Shown here: positions 35,244-43,424 of the stretch, piece after piece
Layout of the letters: each line of letters begins with the position of its first letter
Numbering within the stretch: the stretch's first letter is position 1
Source of the DNA: Rhodocyclaceae bacterium
GTDB taxonomy: Bacteria > Pseudomonadota > Gammaproteobacteria > Burkholderiales > Rhodocyclaceae
Assembly (NCBI GenBank): GCA_026417115.1
Contig: JAOADW010000030.1
Span: 42,189 to 106,188, forward strand
DNA length: 64,000 nt
Reading direction: 5' to 3'
The notes under the pieces: model-generated
Database searches by the model: none
The model's input: the letters and a program-made list of their open reading frames with translations, nothing else
Told to the model about the DNA's origin: nothing
Program-made: the position numbers and the translations under genes

Positions 35244-36815
35244 CCCGCAGCCTTTGCAATAATCGTAGTTGAAGCGGAAGCGCTGGCCTGGGCCGAGCTT
35301 GATCACGGCGTTGTCGGGGCAGACGCCATAGCAATTGTCGCATTCGAAGCAGTTGCCGCAAGAAAGACAACGACGCGCCTCATAGAGCGCATTGTCCTCG
35401 GTGAGTCCGCCGACGACTTCGTCGAAAGTCGATTGCCGACGCACGAGATCCAGCGTCGGCCGCACGGTTTTCGGCGCATCGCTGTAATACCAGGTATTCA
35501 AGCGTTCGAAAGTCGCGATCTCCGGCTTCTTGGGCGGCGCATAGGTGCGCCCCGAAAGCCAGGCGTCGATCGCGCGCGCCGCGCGTTTGCCGTGGCCGAT
35601 GGCGGCGGTGACGGTCTTTTCGCCGCCGATCACGTCGCCGCCGGCGAAAATGCCTGCGCGGCCGGTCATCTTGTTGTCATCGACCTGGATGACGCCGTTG
35701 ATGATCTCGATGTCTTTGACATTGTCGAGCAGGGAGAGGTCGGATTCCTGGCCAAGGGCCAGCACGACGGCGTCGGCAGGCAGCCGCTCGAGCTCGCCGG
35801 TAGGCTGGGGAAAGCCCTTCTCATCCAGGCGCATTTTTTCGATCATCACTTCGCCTTCGTCGGCGGCTTTGATCGTGGCGAGCCATTTGAAGGCCACCCC
35901 CTCTTGCAAGGCTTCTTCGACTTCGCTTGCATGCGCCGGCATTTTCTCGCGCGTGCGGCGATAAACGATGATCGATTCTTCGGCGCCGAGGCGCTTGGCG
36001 GTGCGCGCGACGTCGAGCGCCGTATTGCCGCCGCCATAGACGATGACCCGACGCCCAAGGAGCGGCGGCTCACCCGCTTCGACGTCATGGAGCAGTGTGA
36101 GCGCGTCGAGGATGCGTGCTGCGTCGCCGGCTGGGATGTAAGCGCGTTTCGCGAGATGCGCGCCGACGCCCAGAAAGCACGCGGAAAAGCCGCCTTCGCG
36201 CATCGTGCTTTCCACGTCTTCGACTTTCGCGCTGGTGATGATGTCGATACCGAAGTCGATGAGGCGGGCGATTTCGGCATCGAGCACGGCGCGCGGCAGA
36301 CGGTATTGGGGAATGCCATACCGCATCATGCCGCCTGCATGGCGTGCTGCTTCCATGATCACCGGTTGGTGTCCCAGGCGCCGCAAGTGATAGGCGCAGG
36401 AAAGCCCCGCAGGCCCTGCGCCGACGATCAAGACCCGCTTGCCCGAGGAAGAGACGAGGGGGGGCGCAAACTGCCAGCCCCGCCGATTCGCCTCATCACC
36501 CAAGAAGCGCTCGACGGCATTGATGCCCACGGATTCGTCGAGCTGGCCCCGATTGCAGGCGCCTTCGCAAGGATGGTAGCAGACCCGCCCCATGATCGCC
36601 GGCAGGGGGTTGTTCTCGACGAGGGTAAGCCAGGCCTTTTCATAGTCTCCCGCTTCGGCGTGAAAAAGCCAACCCTGGATGTTCTCGCCGGCCGGGCAAG
36701 CAGCGTTGCAAGGGGGCAGACGATCGACATAAACGGGGCGGAAAGTGCGCCAGGAGCCGGTACGATTGGCGAGCGAGGAGCCAGGGTCCAACGTGATCGC
36801 GAAGGGTTTGTCCAT
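35187..36815 (-). CDS. GltD-like NAD(P)-FAD oxidoreductase subunit with C-terminal ferredoxin domain
   Basis: 542 residues. N-terminal iron-sulfur region (PPCNAACPAGENIQGW, CYHPCEGACNR), FAD loop VLIVGAGPAGLSCAYHLRRLG, NAD(P) loop IVYGGGNTALDVARTAKRLG, second FAD motif GIFAGGDVIGGEKTVTAAIG, then a two-cluster ferredoxin tail (CLSCGNCFECDNC.. and CKGCGLCAAECP). It would pass electrons from the 2-oxoacid oxidoreductase to NAD(P). Last gene of the gamma-alpha-beta operon (one-base TGATG overlap with beta); this gene set resembles phenylglyoxylate:NAD oxidoreductase (Pad) of denitrifying betaproteobacteria as I recall it. The longer open frame upstream is beta-subunit shadow. Confidence 0.88.
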   Translation of the reverse strand: MDKPFAITLDPGSSLANRTGSWRTFRPVYVDRLPPCNAACPAGENIQGWLFHAEAGDYEKAWLTLVENNPLPAIMGRVCYHPCEGACNRGQLDESVGINAVERFLGDEANRRGWQFAPPLVSSSGKRVLIVGAGPAGLSCAYHLRRLGHQPVIMEAARHAGGMMRYGIPQYRLPRAVLDAEIARLIDFGIDIITSAKVEDVESTMREGGFSACFLGVGAHLAKRAYIPAGDAARILDALTLLHDVEAGEPPLLGRRVIVYGGGNTALDVARTAKRLGAEESIIVYRRTREKMPAHASEVEEALQEGVAFKWLATIKAADEGEVMIEKMRLDEKGFPQPTGELERLPADAVVLALGQESDLSLLDNVKDIEIINGVIQVDDNKMTGRAGIFAGGDVIGGEKTVTAAIGHGKRAARAIDAWLSGRTYAPPKKPEIATFERLNTWYYSDAPKTVRPTLDLVRRQSTFDEVVGGLTEDNALYEARRCLSCGNCFECDNCYGVCPDNAVIKLGPGQRFRFNYDYCKGCGLCAAECPCGAIVMVAEEI

Positions 36816-37825
36816 CAAAGCGTCTCCGGAAGCAAACGGTATTTGCGGATGTTGCGGTCGGCAAGCTCCTGCAGGCGGGCGAGGGCGGCCAGGTTCAGGG
36901 TCGGGGAGAAGAGGTGCGCAAAGCGCTTTTGAGGACGCAGATAATCTTCGACGGGAACCTTGCGGCGAATCGGCGCGGACGCCACGACTTCGCCACTTTC
37001 GGCCGCAAAGACCGGGAAAATGCCGCTTTCCTTGGCAAGTCGCGCCATCTTGATCGTTTCGTGCGAGGGGAAGCCCCAGCCGAGAGGACATGGCACGAGC
37101 ACATGCAGGTAGCGTGCGCCGTGAAACTCCATCGCGCGGCGCACCTTGGCTTCCAAGTCGTGCAAGTCGGCCACCGTGGCCGTGGCGACGAAAGGAATCC
37201 CATGCGCGAGGGCGATTTCGGGGAGGAATTTGCCTTGGCCGAAGGCGTTGCCCAGGGCGCCCTCGAGGCTCGGCGTCGTGGCCGTACGTGCCGCTGGCGG
37301 CGTCGCGGAGGAGCGCTGCACGCCGGTGTTCATATAGCCGCCATTGTCATAGCAGATGTAGAGCACGTCGTCATTGCGCTCGAACATGCCCGAGAGGCAG
37401 GCGAATCCGATGTCGGTCGTGCCGCCGTCGCCGCCTTGTGCGATGACGCGGATATGGCGGCGTTCTCCCTTGGCGCGCTTGACCTTGAGCGCTGCGGCAA
37501 TGCCGGTCGCCACCGCCGCGGTGTTGCCGAACAACGAATGGATCCAAGGGAGTTGCCAGGAGGTTTCGGGATAGGGAGTCGAAAAAACCTCCAGGCAACC
37601 CGTGGCGTTGGCCGCGATCAGACGTCCGTTCGCGGCTTCCATCGCGGCATCGACGCAATAGCGTGCGCCGAGGGCCTCACCGCAACCCTGACAAGCGCGG
37701 TGCCCCGAGTTGAGCGAGTTGTAGCGCTTGATGCGCGATTGCACCGTGCGCTGTTCGGGCGGCAACAGGCGATTGCCGACGGTGAAAGTGCCGGTTTGGT
37801 AGAACTTGATCGGTTGTTCGTGCAT
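36815..37825 (-). CDS. porB: 2-oxoacid:acceptor oxidoreductase beta subunit (TPP-binding)
   Basis: 336 residues. Seen: CQGCGEALGARYCVDAA (cluster/TPP cysteines), SLFGNTAAVATGIA, TPP/Mg motif GGDGGTTDIGFACLSG with YDNGGYMNTGVQRS, and PCPLGWGFPSHETI. Start ATG 37825, preceded by GGGAGGAAG, so translation is well supported; the open frame further up is alpha-subunit shadow. Acts with the alpha and gamma subunits to split pyruvate or another 2-oxoacid to acyl-CoA and CO2. The exact oxoacid cannot be read from the sequence; pyruvate and phenylglyoxylate are the main options. Confidence 0.9.
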   Translation of the reverse strand: MHEQPIKFYQTGTFTVGNRLLPPEQRTVQSRIKRYNSLNSGHRACQGCGEALGARYCVDAAMEAANGRLIAANATGCLEVFSTPYPETSWQLPWIHSLFGNTAAVATGIAAALKVKRAKGERRHIRVIAQGGDGGTTDIGFACLSGMFERNDDVLYICYDNGGYMNTGVQRSSATPPAARTATTPSLEGALGNAFGQGKFLPEIALAHGIPFVATATVADLHDLEAKVRRAMEFHGARYLHVLVPCPLGWGFPSHETIKMARLAKESGIFPVFAAESGEVVASAPIRRKVPVEDYLRPQKRFAHLFSPTLNLAALARLQELADRNIRKYRLLPETL

Positions 37826-37841
37826 GCCGCTTCCTCCCGCC

Positions 37842-39095
37842 TCAGTAATTCCGCGCAGCGATGACGCCCACGTCGCGCAATAGGTTTTCGGCCACCGGCC
37901 CGCTCTTGCGCCGCTCTTTCTCGCGCGCCAACTGACGTGCGACGAGTCTTTCGTCCAGATCAAGGAAAGTGAGGGAATCGAGATCGTTCTTCTCGGCGCG
38001 GCGGAACAGCGCGTGCAGGGAACGCTTGGTGATCGCACGTCCGCCTAAGCCAGCGATCACCGTATAGACGTCGATGGGCAGCGCAGCGAGCGCCATGCGC
38101 ACGTTGGTCGCGAGGATGCCGCCAAGCCCGACCGCCAGGCTTTTCTCCAGCACGACGACGCGCCGTGCGCCGCGCAGGGCGGCGACGATCGCCGCCGTTG
38201 GGAAAGGACGAAACAGGGTGATGCCCAGGGCGCCGATTGCATGGCCGGCCTCTCGCATTTCGTCGATCACGTCTTTGATCGTGCCCATCACCGATCCCAT
38301 CGCGACGACGATCGTGCTGGCTTCCTCGGTGCGGTAGGCATGCGCGAGCCCACCCGAGGGTCGTCCAAAAATGGCGCGAAACTCCTCGGCGTATTGAGGA
38401 ATCAAGCGCAGCGCTTCCATTTGCTTGGCGTGAGCGAGATACTTGACCTCCATGAAGGCTTCTGGCCCGACCATCGCGCCGATCGAGACCGGCTCGGCGG
38501 GATCCAGCACTTGCCGCGGCGAGTAAGGCGGCAGATAGGCATCGACCTGCGCCTGAGTCGGGAGGTCGACGCGCTCGACGGCATGGGTGAGGATGAAGCC
38601 GTCCATACACACCATCACCGGCAGCGACAGCTCCTCGCCGAGGCGAAACGCCTGGATGTGCAAATCGACGGCCTCCTGATTGTCCTCGGCGAAGAGTTGT
38701 ATCCACCCCGCATCACGAAGCGCCATGGCGTCGGAATGGTCGTTCCAGATGTTGATTGGCGCGCCGAGCGCGCGATTGGCCACGGTCATGACGATGGGCA
38801 GGCCCAGGCCAGCGGCGTTGAAGACGGCCTCCGCCATGTAAAGGAGGCCTTGCGAGGCGGTGGCCGTGTAGCTTCTTGCGCCCGTCGCCGAGGCGCCGAT
38901 GGCGACCGACAAGGCGGCGAATTCCGATTCGACGTTGATGAATTCGCAGGGCGAGAGAACGCCGCTGCTGACCATTTCGGCCAAGGCCTCGACGATGTGC
39001 GTCTGCGGAGAGATTGGATAAGCGCACACCACCTCCGGCCGACACAAGGCGACGGCCTTGGCGACGGCGCGACTGCCTTCGATTTGCTCAAACAT
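37842..39095 (-). CDS. porA: 2-oxoacid:acceptor oxidoreductase alpha subunit
   Basis: 417 residues. Seen: GSRAVAKAVALCRPEVVCAYPISPQTHIVEAL split over the pyrimidine-binding domain, FINVESEFAALSVAIGASATG, TATASQGLLYMAEAVFNAAG, NIWNDHSDAMALRDAGWIQL and C-terminal VVVLEKSLAVGLGG. Start ATG 39095 overlaps the gamma gene by 8 bases. Together with porB and gamma it forms the core of a CoA-dependent oxidoreductase; length and subunit order are also those I associate with the phenylglyoxylate enzyme. Confidence 0.9.
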   Translation of the reverse strand: MFEQIEGSRAVAKAVALCRPEVVCAYPISPQTHIVEALAEMVSSGVLSPCEFINVESEFAALSVAIGASATGARSYTATASQGLLYMAEAVFNAAGLGLPIVMTVANRALGAPINIWNDHSDAMALRDAGWIQLFAEDNQEAVDLHIQAFRLGEELSLPVMVCMDGFILTHAVERVDLPTQAQVDAYLPPYSPRQVLDPAEPVSIGAMVGPEAFMEVKYLAHAKQMEALRLIPQYAEEFRAIFGRPSGGLAHAYRTEEASTIVVAMGSVMGTIKDVIDEMREAGHAIGALGITLFRPFPTAAIVAALRGARRVVVLEKSLAVGLGGILATNVRMALAALPIDVYTVIAGLGGRAITKRSLHALFRRAEKNDLDSLTFLDLDERLVARQLAREKERRKSGPVAENLLRDVGVIAARNY

Positions 39096-39666
39096 GCGCG
39101 CGCTCCAAGGAAGACAGGATACGGGAATACGCCTCACGCGCGGCGGCGAGGTTTCCGGCCGCCACCTTGCCCGCAAAGCGCTCGGCGATGGCCTTTTCCA
39201 CCGCCTCCAAACGGATCAGACCCGTCATGGCGGCAAAGCCAGCCAAGAGTGGAACGTTCGGCAACGGCCTGCCTAAGCGCCGGAGGGCGATCTCCGTCGC
39301 GTTGAGCGTGAGCACGCGCTCGCGCGGATGAGCGGCGAGGTATTCCTCAAGCCCAAGCTCGGCAAGACTCTTTCCTGTATTGATGAGGATGTGGCCCTCC
39401 GGTTTCAAGCCGCCGAAACAATCGACTTGGTGCAGGAGAGTGGCGTCCTGGATGATCAGCGCATCGGGAGTGACGATCGGCTCGCGCACGCGGATCGGCT
39501 TGTCATCGATGCGGCAAAAGGCGACCACCGGAGCGCCCGTACGCTCCGAGCCAAAGCTTGGGAACGCTTGCGCGTAGCGTCCTTCGTCGAACGCGGCGAG
39601 CGCGAGCATCTCGGCGGCGGTGACGACCCCTTGTCCGCCTCGGCCATGAATGCGCACCTGGAACAT
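39088..39666 (-). CDS. porG: 2-oxoacid:acceptor oxidoreductase gamma subunit
   Basis: 192 residues. Seen: VRIHGRGGQGVVTAAEMLAL, the CoA-domain glycine loop, and AFPSFGSERTGAPVVAFCRI. The start ATG 39666 has AAAGGAG 6 bases before it. First gene of the operon. Its start codon, ribosome site and ~40 bases of leader lie inside a 54-bp sequence that is repeated perfectly at 40504-40557, on the far side of a small inserted cassette. Confidence 0.92.
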   Translation of the reverse strand: MFQVRIHGRGGQGVVTAAEMLALAAFDEGRYAQAFPSFGSERTGAPVVAFCRIDDKPIRVREPIVTPDALIIQDATLLHQVDCFGGLKPEGHILINTGKSLAELGLEEYLAAHPRERVLTLNATEIALRRLGRPLPNVPLLAGFAAMTGLIRLEAVEKAIAERFAGKVAAGNLAAAREAYSRILSSLERAHV

Positions 39667-39715
39667 CTTGGGCTCCTTTGTGGGCTGCTGCCTCATCCCA
39701 AGAGTCTAGCGCAGC
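39662..39715 (-). repeat. 54-bp perfect direct repeat, copy 1 (porG leader and start codon)
   Basis: Identical over all 54 bases to 40504-40557, same orientation. Covers the first codon and a half, the ribosome site and upstream leader of porG. With copy 2 it brackets the DUF4160/DUF2442 cassette (39716-40503). Confidence 0.95.
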
Positions 39716-39775
39716 AGGCGTTTCAGTTTCATGTTGCGTGCGTAAATCCCTTGCGCCAACGCCTTGTGCTGTCTT

Positions 39776-40090
39776 TCATCCCTTCGAATCGAGGGCCGCG
39801 GGAGCGTCTTGTCCGCTGCGCGCCTTATCGCCTTGGGCAGGGATTTTCGAGAGCAGAGGAAAGCGCTCGGGGTGGCGGATGCACTCTACGGAGAGATCGA
39901 CGTCGAGAAGAGGCCAGTAAAGATGATCGGGGGCAGGCCATTCGATGCAGCAGAGCTCTTCGATCGTGGCCTTCCGGAACCAAGGAAACTCCGAAAATGG
40001 CGCAAAGAGCTCTTCGTCGCCGAGCATAAGCCAGAAACCGTGTTTCGAGATGTGGGTGACTTCAACGCCCAAAGTGTTGGTTCCAGGCAT
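39776..40090 (-). CDS. DUF2442 family protein (antitoxin-like)
   Basis: 104 residues, DUF2442 family. Seen: NTLGVEVTHISKHGFWLML, EELFAPFSEFPWFRKATIEE, then WPAPDHLYWPLLDVDLSVE and HPERFPLL, the typical beta-rich core plus tail. DUF2442 genes commonly follow DUF4160 genes in pairs considered toxin-antitoxin-like; biochemical role is not established. The start at 40090 overlaps the upstream DUF4160 gene by 29 bases, so the two are coupled. The pair lies between perfect 54-bp direct repeats. Confidence 0.88.
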   Translation of the reverse strand: MPGTNTLGVEVTHISKHGFWLMLGDEELFAPFSEFPWFRKATIEELCCIEWPAPDHLYWPLLDVDLSVECIRHPERFPLLSKIPAQGDKARSGQDAPAALDSKG

Positions 40091-40301
40091 TCACGATCTC
40101 CTGAAAGTGGCGAACGACGATTTCTTCGGCGGCAGCCAGTTCTTTCGGCGCAAGGCCCGTATGACTGGCCAGGGCGATAGCAGGTTCGAGCCAGAATTTC
40201 GCCTCTCCATTCGGATGGGCGACATGCACGTGCATTCTCGCCTCTTCGCGGGAAAAGAAGAATAGTCGAAAAGGGCCGTCACGGACGATGGTGGGAGCCA
40301 T
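40062..40301 (-). CDS. DUF4160 family protein (putative toxin partner)
   Basis: 79 residues, DUF4160 family. Seen: MAPTIVRDGPFRLFFFSREE with the family His pair in ARMHVHVAHPNGEAKFW, and a C-terminal helix ending EIVNAWNQHFG. Preceded by GTGAGG close to the ATG. Pairs with the DUF2442 gene by a 29-base overlap. Considered toxin-like only by genetic context in other genomes. Confidence 0.9.
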   Translation of the reverse strand: MAPTIVRDGPFRLFFFSREEARMHVHVAHPNGEAKFWLEPAIALASHTGLAPKELAAAEEIVVRHFQEIVNAWNQHFGR

Positions 40302-40316
40302 GGCTGCCTCACCGGC

Positions 40317-40508
40317 TCATGACCGCTTGGGCGCATCCAGCGCATGACGCGGCGAAACGCAACCAGCGTGGGCTATCCTGGCATGACGTAAACTCGCTGA
40401 AGGCGCGTTGGCCTTGGGGGAGTGCGTCGTGGGTAGCGCCGTGCTCAGGCAGAAAGCATAGCGAAGCCGAAAGGCTTCGCCCGGGTTCGCGAAGCGCGCC
40501 TCAAACAT
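40317..40508 (-). other. Open frame joined to the duplicated porG start
   Basis: Copy 2 of the 54-bp repeat carries a full ribosome site and ATG (40506-40508), which here open a 63-codon frame starting MFEARFANPGEAF. It has no homology I recognise and looks like chance sequence, but the strong start signal means it may be translated as a leader upstream of DUF4160. Confidence 0.25.
40461..40480. other. Perfect hairpin with GAAA loop
   Basis: GCGAAGCC / GGCTTCGC 8-bp stem (40461-40468, 40473-40480) with a GAAA loop. Lies inside the repeat-bounded cassette, upstream of DUF4160. No T-run follows on either strand, so not a typical terminator. Confidence 0.5.
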
Positions 40509-40557
40509 CTTGGGCTCCTTTGTGGGCTGCTGCCTCATCCCAAGAGTCTAGCGCAGC
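40504..40557 (-). repeat. 54-bp perfect direct repeat, copy 2
   Basis: Second copy of the porG leader/start sequence, 842 bases from copy 1 and in the same orientation. Marks the right border of the inserted cassette; native upstream DNA of the oxidoreductase operon probably begins to its right. Confidence 0.95.
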
Positions 40558-40581
40558 GAGGCGTGGAGGGCGAAGGTCAGG

Positions 40582-40600
40582 GCGAAAAACGCTTTTTCGC
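40582..40600. promoter_or_regulatory. Inverted repeat in the por/aceE divergent gap
   Basis: GCGAAAAA (40582-40589) and TTTTTCGC (40593-40600) form an 8-bp stem with a 3-base loop between the two divergent pyruvate-type operons. Could be a shared operator or a short terminator-like hairpin. No clear aceE promoter was found in the 220 bases between repeat copy 2 and aceE. Confidence 0.4.
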
Positions 40601-40728
40601 TGCACTGCACGATTGCAGCGATCAGACGAAGCCTTTACCATGCGAGCGCCCTTCTACCCGAAGGGCCCGCGCGCCTGGCGCTACCCGTGCCGGCGCAAAG
40701 CGTTTTCCCTCCCACAGGAGCGATGCAG

Positions 40729-43422
40729 ATGTCCGAGACCGAGACGATGAGTTCATCGGCGTTTTCCGCCGACCCCGACCCCCAAGAGACCCGCGAATGG
40801 CTCGATGCGCTCGAGGCAGTGATCGAGACCGAGGGCCCCGAACGCGCCCATTATCTCGTGGAAAGACAAATCCATTTGTGCCAACGCGCGGGCGTCAATC
40901 TTCCTTTCGCCGCCGTCACGGATTATGTCAATACCATTCCCGCGGACAAGCAGCCATTGGCGCCCGGCGACTATGCGATCGAGGCGCGCATTCGCGCCTA
41001 TGTGCGTTGGAATGCGCTGGCGATGGTCATGCGTGCGAACAAGGGAGGCAGCAATCTGGGGGGGCACATCGCGAGCTTTGCCTCGGCGGCCACGCTTTAT
41101 GACGTTGGCTTCCAGCATTTCTGGCGCGGGCCGCAGCACGAATCTGGCGGCGATCTCGTCTTTTTCCAAGGGCATTCGGCGCCAGGCATCTACGCGCGCG
41201 CTTTTTTGCTCGGCCGCCTGACCGCAGAAGACCTCGACAATTTCCGGCGCGAGGTAAAGGGACGAGGATTGTCTTCCTATCCCCACCCCTGGCTCATGCC
41301 GGCGTTTTGGCAATTCCCGACGGTGTCGATGGGGCTGGGGCCCTTGATGGCGATCTATCAGGCGCGCTTCATGAAATACCTCGAAGACCGTGGCGTGGCG
41401 AAGACCCAGGGGCGCAAGGTTTGGGCCTTCCTAGGCGATGGGGAGGTCGATGAAATCGAGTCGCTGGGCGCGATCGGCATGGCGGGGCGCGAGAAACTCG
41501 ACAATCTGATTTTCGTGATCAATTGCAATTTGCAGCGACTCGATGGCCCCGTGCGCGGCAACGGCAAGATCATCCAAGAGCTCGAGGCCGAATTTCGCGG
41601 CGCCGGCTGGAATGTGATCAAGGTCATCTGGGGCTCTTACTGGGATCCGCTGCTCGCGCAAGACAAGACCGGCATATTGCGCCGCCGCATGATGGAATGC
41701 GTCGATGGCGATTATCAGACCTTCAAGTCGAAGGACGGCGCTTATGTGCGCGAGCATTTCTTCAATACGCCGGAATTGCGCGCGATGGTCGCGCACTGGA
41801 CCGACGACGACATCTGGAGACTCAATCGCGGCGGGCATGATCCGCACAAGGTATATGCCGCCTATAAGGCGGCCGTCGAGCATGTCGGCCAACCCACGGT
41901 GATCCTCGCCAAGACCATCAAAGGGTATGGCATGGGCGAATCGGGGGAAGCACAGAACATCACCCATCAACAGAAAAAGATGGGCACCACGTCTCTCAAG
42001 GCCTTCCGCGACCGTTTCAAGCTGCCGATTCCTGACGAAGAGCTCGAAAAGCTGCCTTATCTCTCGTTTCCGGAAGGCTCTCCCGAGCTCGACTACATGC
42101 GGCGCAGACGGCAAGAATTGGGCGGATATCTGCCCCAGCGTCGCGAAAAAGCGCTCGAAAGCCTGCCGGTTCCGCCGCTGTCGACGTTCGAATCCTTGCT
42201 CAAGGCCTCAGAAGGGCGCGAGTTTTCCACGACGATGGCTTTCGTGCGCTTGCTTGGCGCCCTGATCAAGGACAAAAACATCGGTCGCCGTATCGTCCCC
42301 ATCGTGCCCGATGAATCGCGCACCTTTGGCATGGAGGGGTTGTTCCGCCAGATCGGCATTTGGAATCACGAAGGCCAGAAATACGTGCCGCAGGACGCCG
42401 ACCAGCTGATGTTCTACCGCGAATCGAAGAATGGCCAGATTTTGCAAGAAGGCATCAACGAAGCCGGCGCCATGGCCGATTGGATCGCCGCCGCGACGTC
42501 CTATTCGACGCACGGCGTGATCATGTTGCCTTTTTACATTTTCTATTCGATGTTCGGCCTGCAGCGCACGATGGATCTCGCCTGGGCGGCGGCGGACTCG
42601 CGTGCGCGCGGCTTTTTGATCGGCGGTACCTCTGGCCGCACGACGCTCAATGGCGAAGGGCTCCAGCACGAAGACGGGCATTCGCATGTGCTGGCGAGCG
42701 TGATTCCCAATTGCGTCGCCTATGACCCGACCTTCGCCTATGAGCTTGCGGTGATCGTCCATGACGGCTTGCGCCGCATGGTCGCCGAGCAAGAAGACGT
42801 GTTTTATTACCTCACCGTGATGAACGAAAACTATGAGCATCCCGGGCTTCCCGAGGGCGCGGCGCCGGACATTCTCAAAGGCATGTATCTCTTTCGCAAG
42901 GGAGCGGCGAGCAATGGCCCCCGCGTGCAACTCCTCGGCTCCGGCACGATCTTCCGCGAAGCGATCGCGGCCGCGGATTTGCTGCGGGAAGATTGGGGCG
43001 TGGAGGCCGACCTCTGGTCGTGCCCTTCCTTCACGGAGCTCGCGCGCGAAGGCCAGGAGTGCGCGCGGCATCGGATGCTTCATCCGCAAGAGCCGCCGCG
43101 TCGATGCCATGTGCAAAAATGCTTGGCGGATACGCGCGGGCCGGTGATCGCCGCAACCGATTACGTGCGCATGTTTCCCGAGCAGATCAGACCTTATCTT
43201 GCGGATCTTGGGCGACGCTATGTGACGCTCGGCACGGATGGGTTCGGACGTTCCGACACGCGCGAAAACCTCCGGCATTTCTTCGAGGTCGACCGGCGGT
43301 GGATTGCGCTTGCCGCGCTTTCCGCGCTCGCCGATGATGGCGTCATCGAGCGCAAGGTCGTGGCGCAAGCGCTCGCCAAATATGAGATCGACCCGGCGAA
43401 GCCGATCCCCAGCAAGGTGTGA
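40729..43422 (+). CDS. aceE: Pyruvate dehydrogenase E1 component, homodimeric type
   Basis: 897 residues, close to the E. coli length. Decarboxylates pyruvate with TPP and acetylates the lipoyl groups of E2. Seen: NLGGHIASFASAATLYDVGF, HSAPGIYARAFLLGRL, TPP motif FLGDGEVDEIESLGAI followed by INCNLQRLDGPVRGN, and GTSGRTTLNGEGLQHEDGHS. The start chosen is ATG 40729 (GGAG 8 bases before); ATG 40723 would add Met-Gln. First gene of aceE-aceF-lpd. Divergent from the 2-oxoacid oxidoreductase operon. Confidence 0.96.
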   Translation: MSETETMSSSAFSADPDPQETREWLDALEAVIETEGPERAHYLVERQIHLCQRAGVNLPFAAVTDYVNTIPADKQPLAPGDYAIEARIRAYVRWNALAMVMRANKGGSNLGGHIASFASAATLYDVGFQHFWRGPQHESGGDLVFFQGHSAPGIYARAFLLGRLTAEDLDNFRREVKGRGLSSYPHPWLMPAFWQFPTVSMGLGPLMAIYQARFMKYLEDRGVAKTQGRKVWAFLGDGEVDEIESLGAIGMAGREKLDNLIFVINCNLQRLDGPVRGNGKIIQELEAEFRGAGWNVIKVIWGSYWDPLLAQDKTGILRRRMMECVDGDYQTFKSKDGAYVREHFFNTPELRAMVAHWTDDDIWRLNRGGHDPHKVYAAYKAAVEHVGQPTVILAKTIKGYGMGESGEAQNITHQQKKMGTTSLKAFRDRFKLPIPDEELEKLPYLSFPEGSPELDYMRRRRQELGGYLPQRREKALESLPVPPLSTFESLLKASEGREFSTTMAFVRLLGALIKDKNIGRRIVPIVPDESRTFGMEGLFRQIGIWNHEGQKYVPQDADQLMFYRESKNGQILQEGINEAGAMADWIAAATSYSTHGVIMLPFYIFYSMFGLQRTMDLAWAAADSRARGFLIGGTSGRTTLNGEGLQHEDGHSHVLASVIPNCVAYDPTFAYELAVIVHDGLRRMVAEQEDVFYYLTVMNENYEHPGLPEGAAPDILKGMYLFRKGAASNGPRVQLLGSGTIFREAIAAADLLREDWGVEADLWSCPSFTELAREGQECARHRMLHPQEPPRRCHVQKCLADTRGPVIAATDYVRMFPEQIRPYLADLGRRYVTLGTDGFGRSDTRENLRHFFEVDRRWIALAALSALADDGVIERKVVAQALAKYEIDPAKPIPSKV

Positions 43423-43424
43423 TC

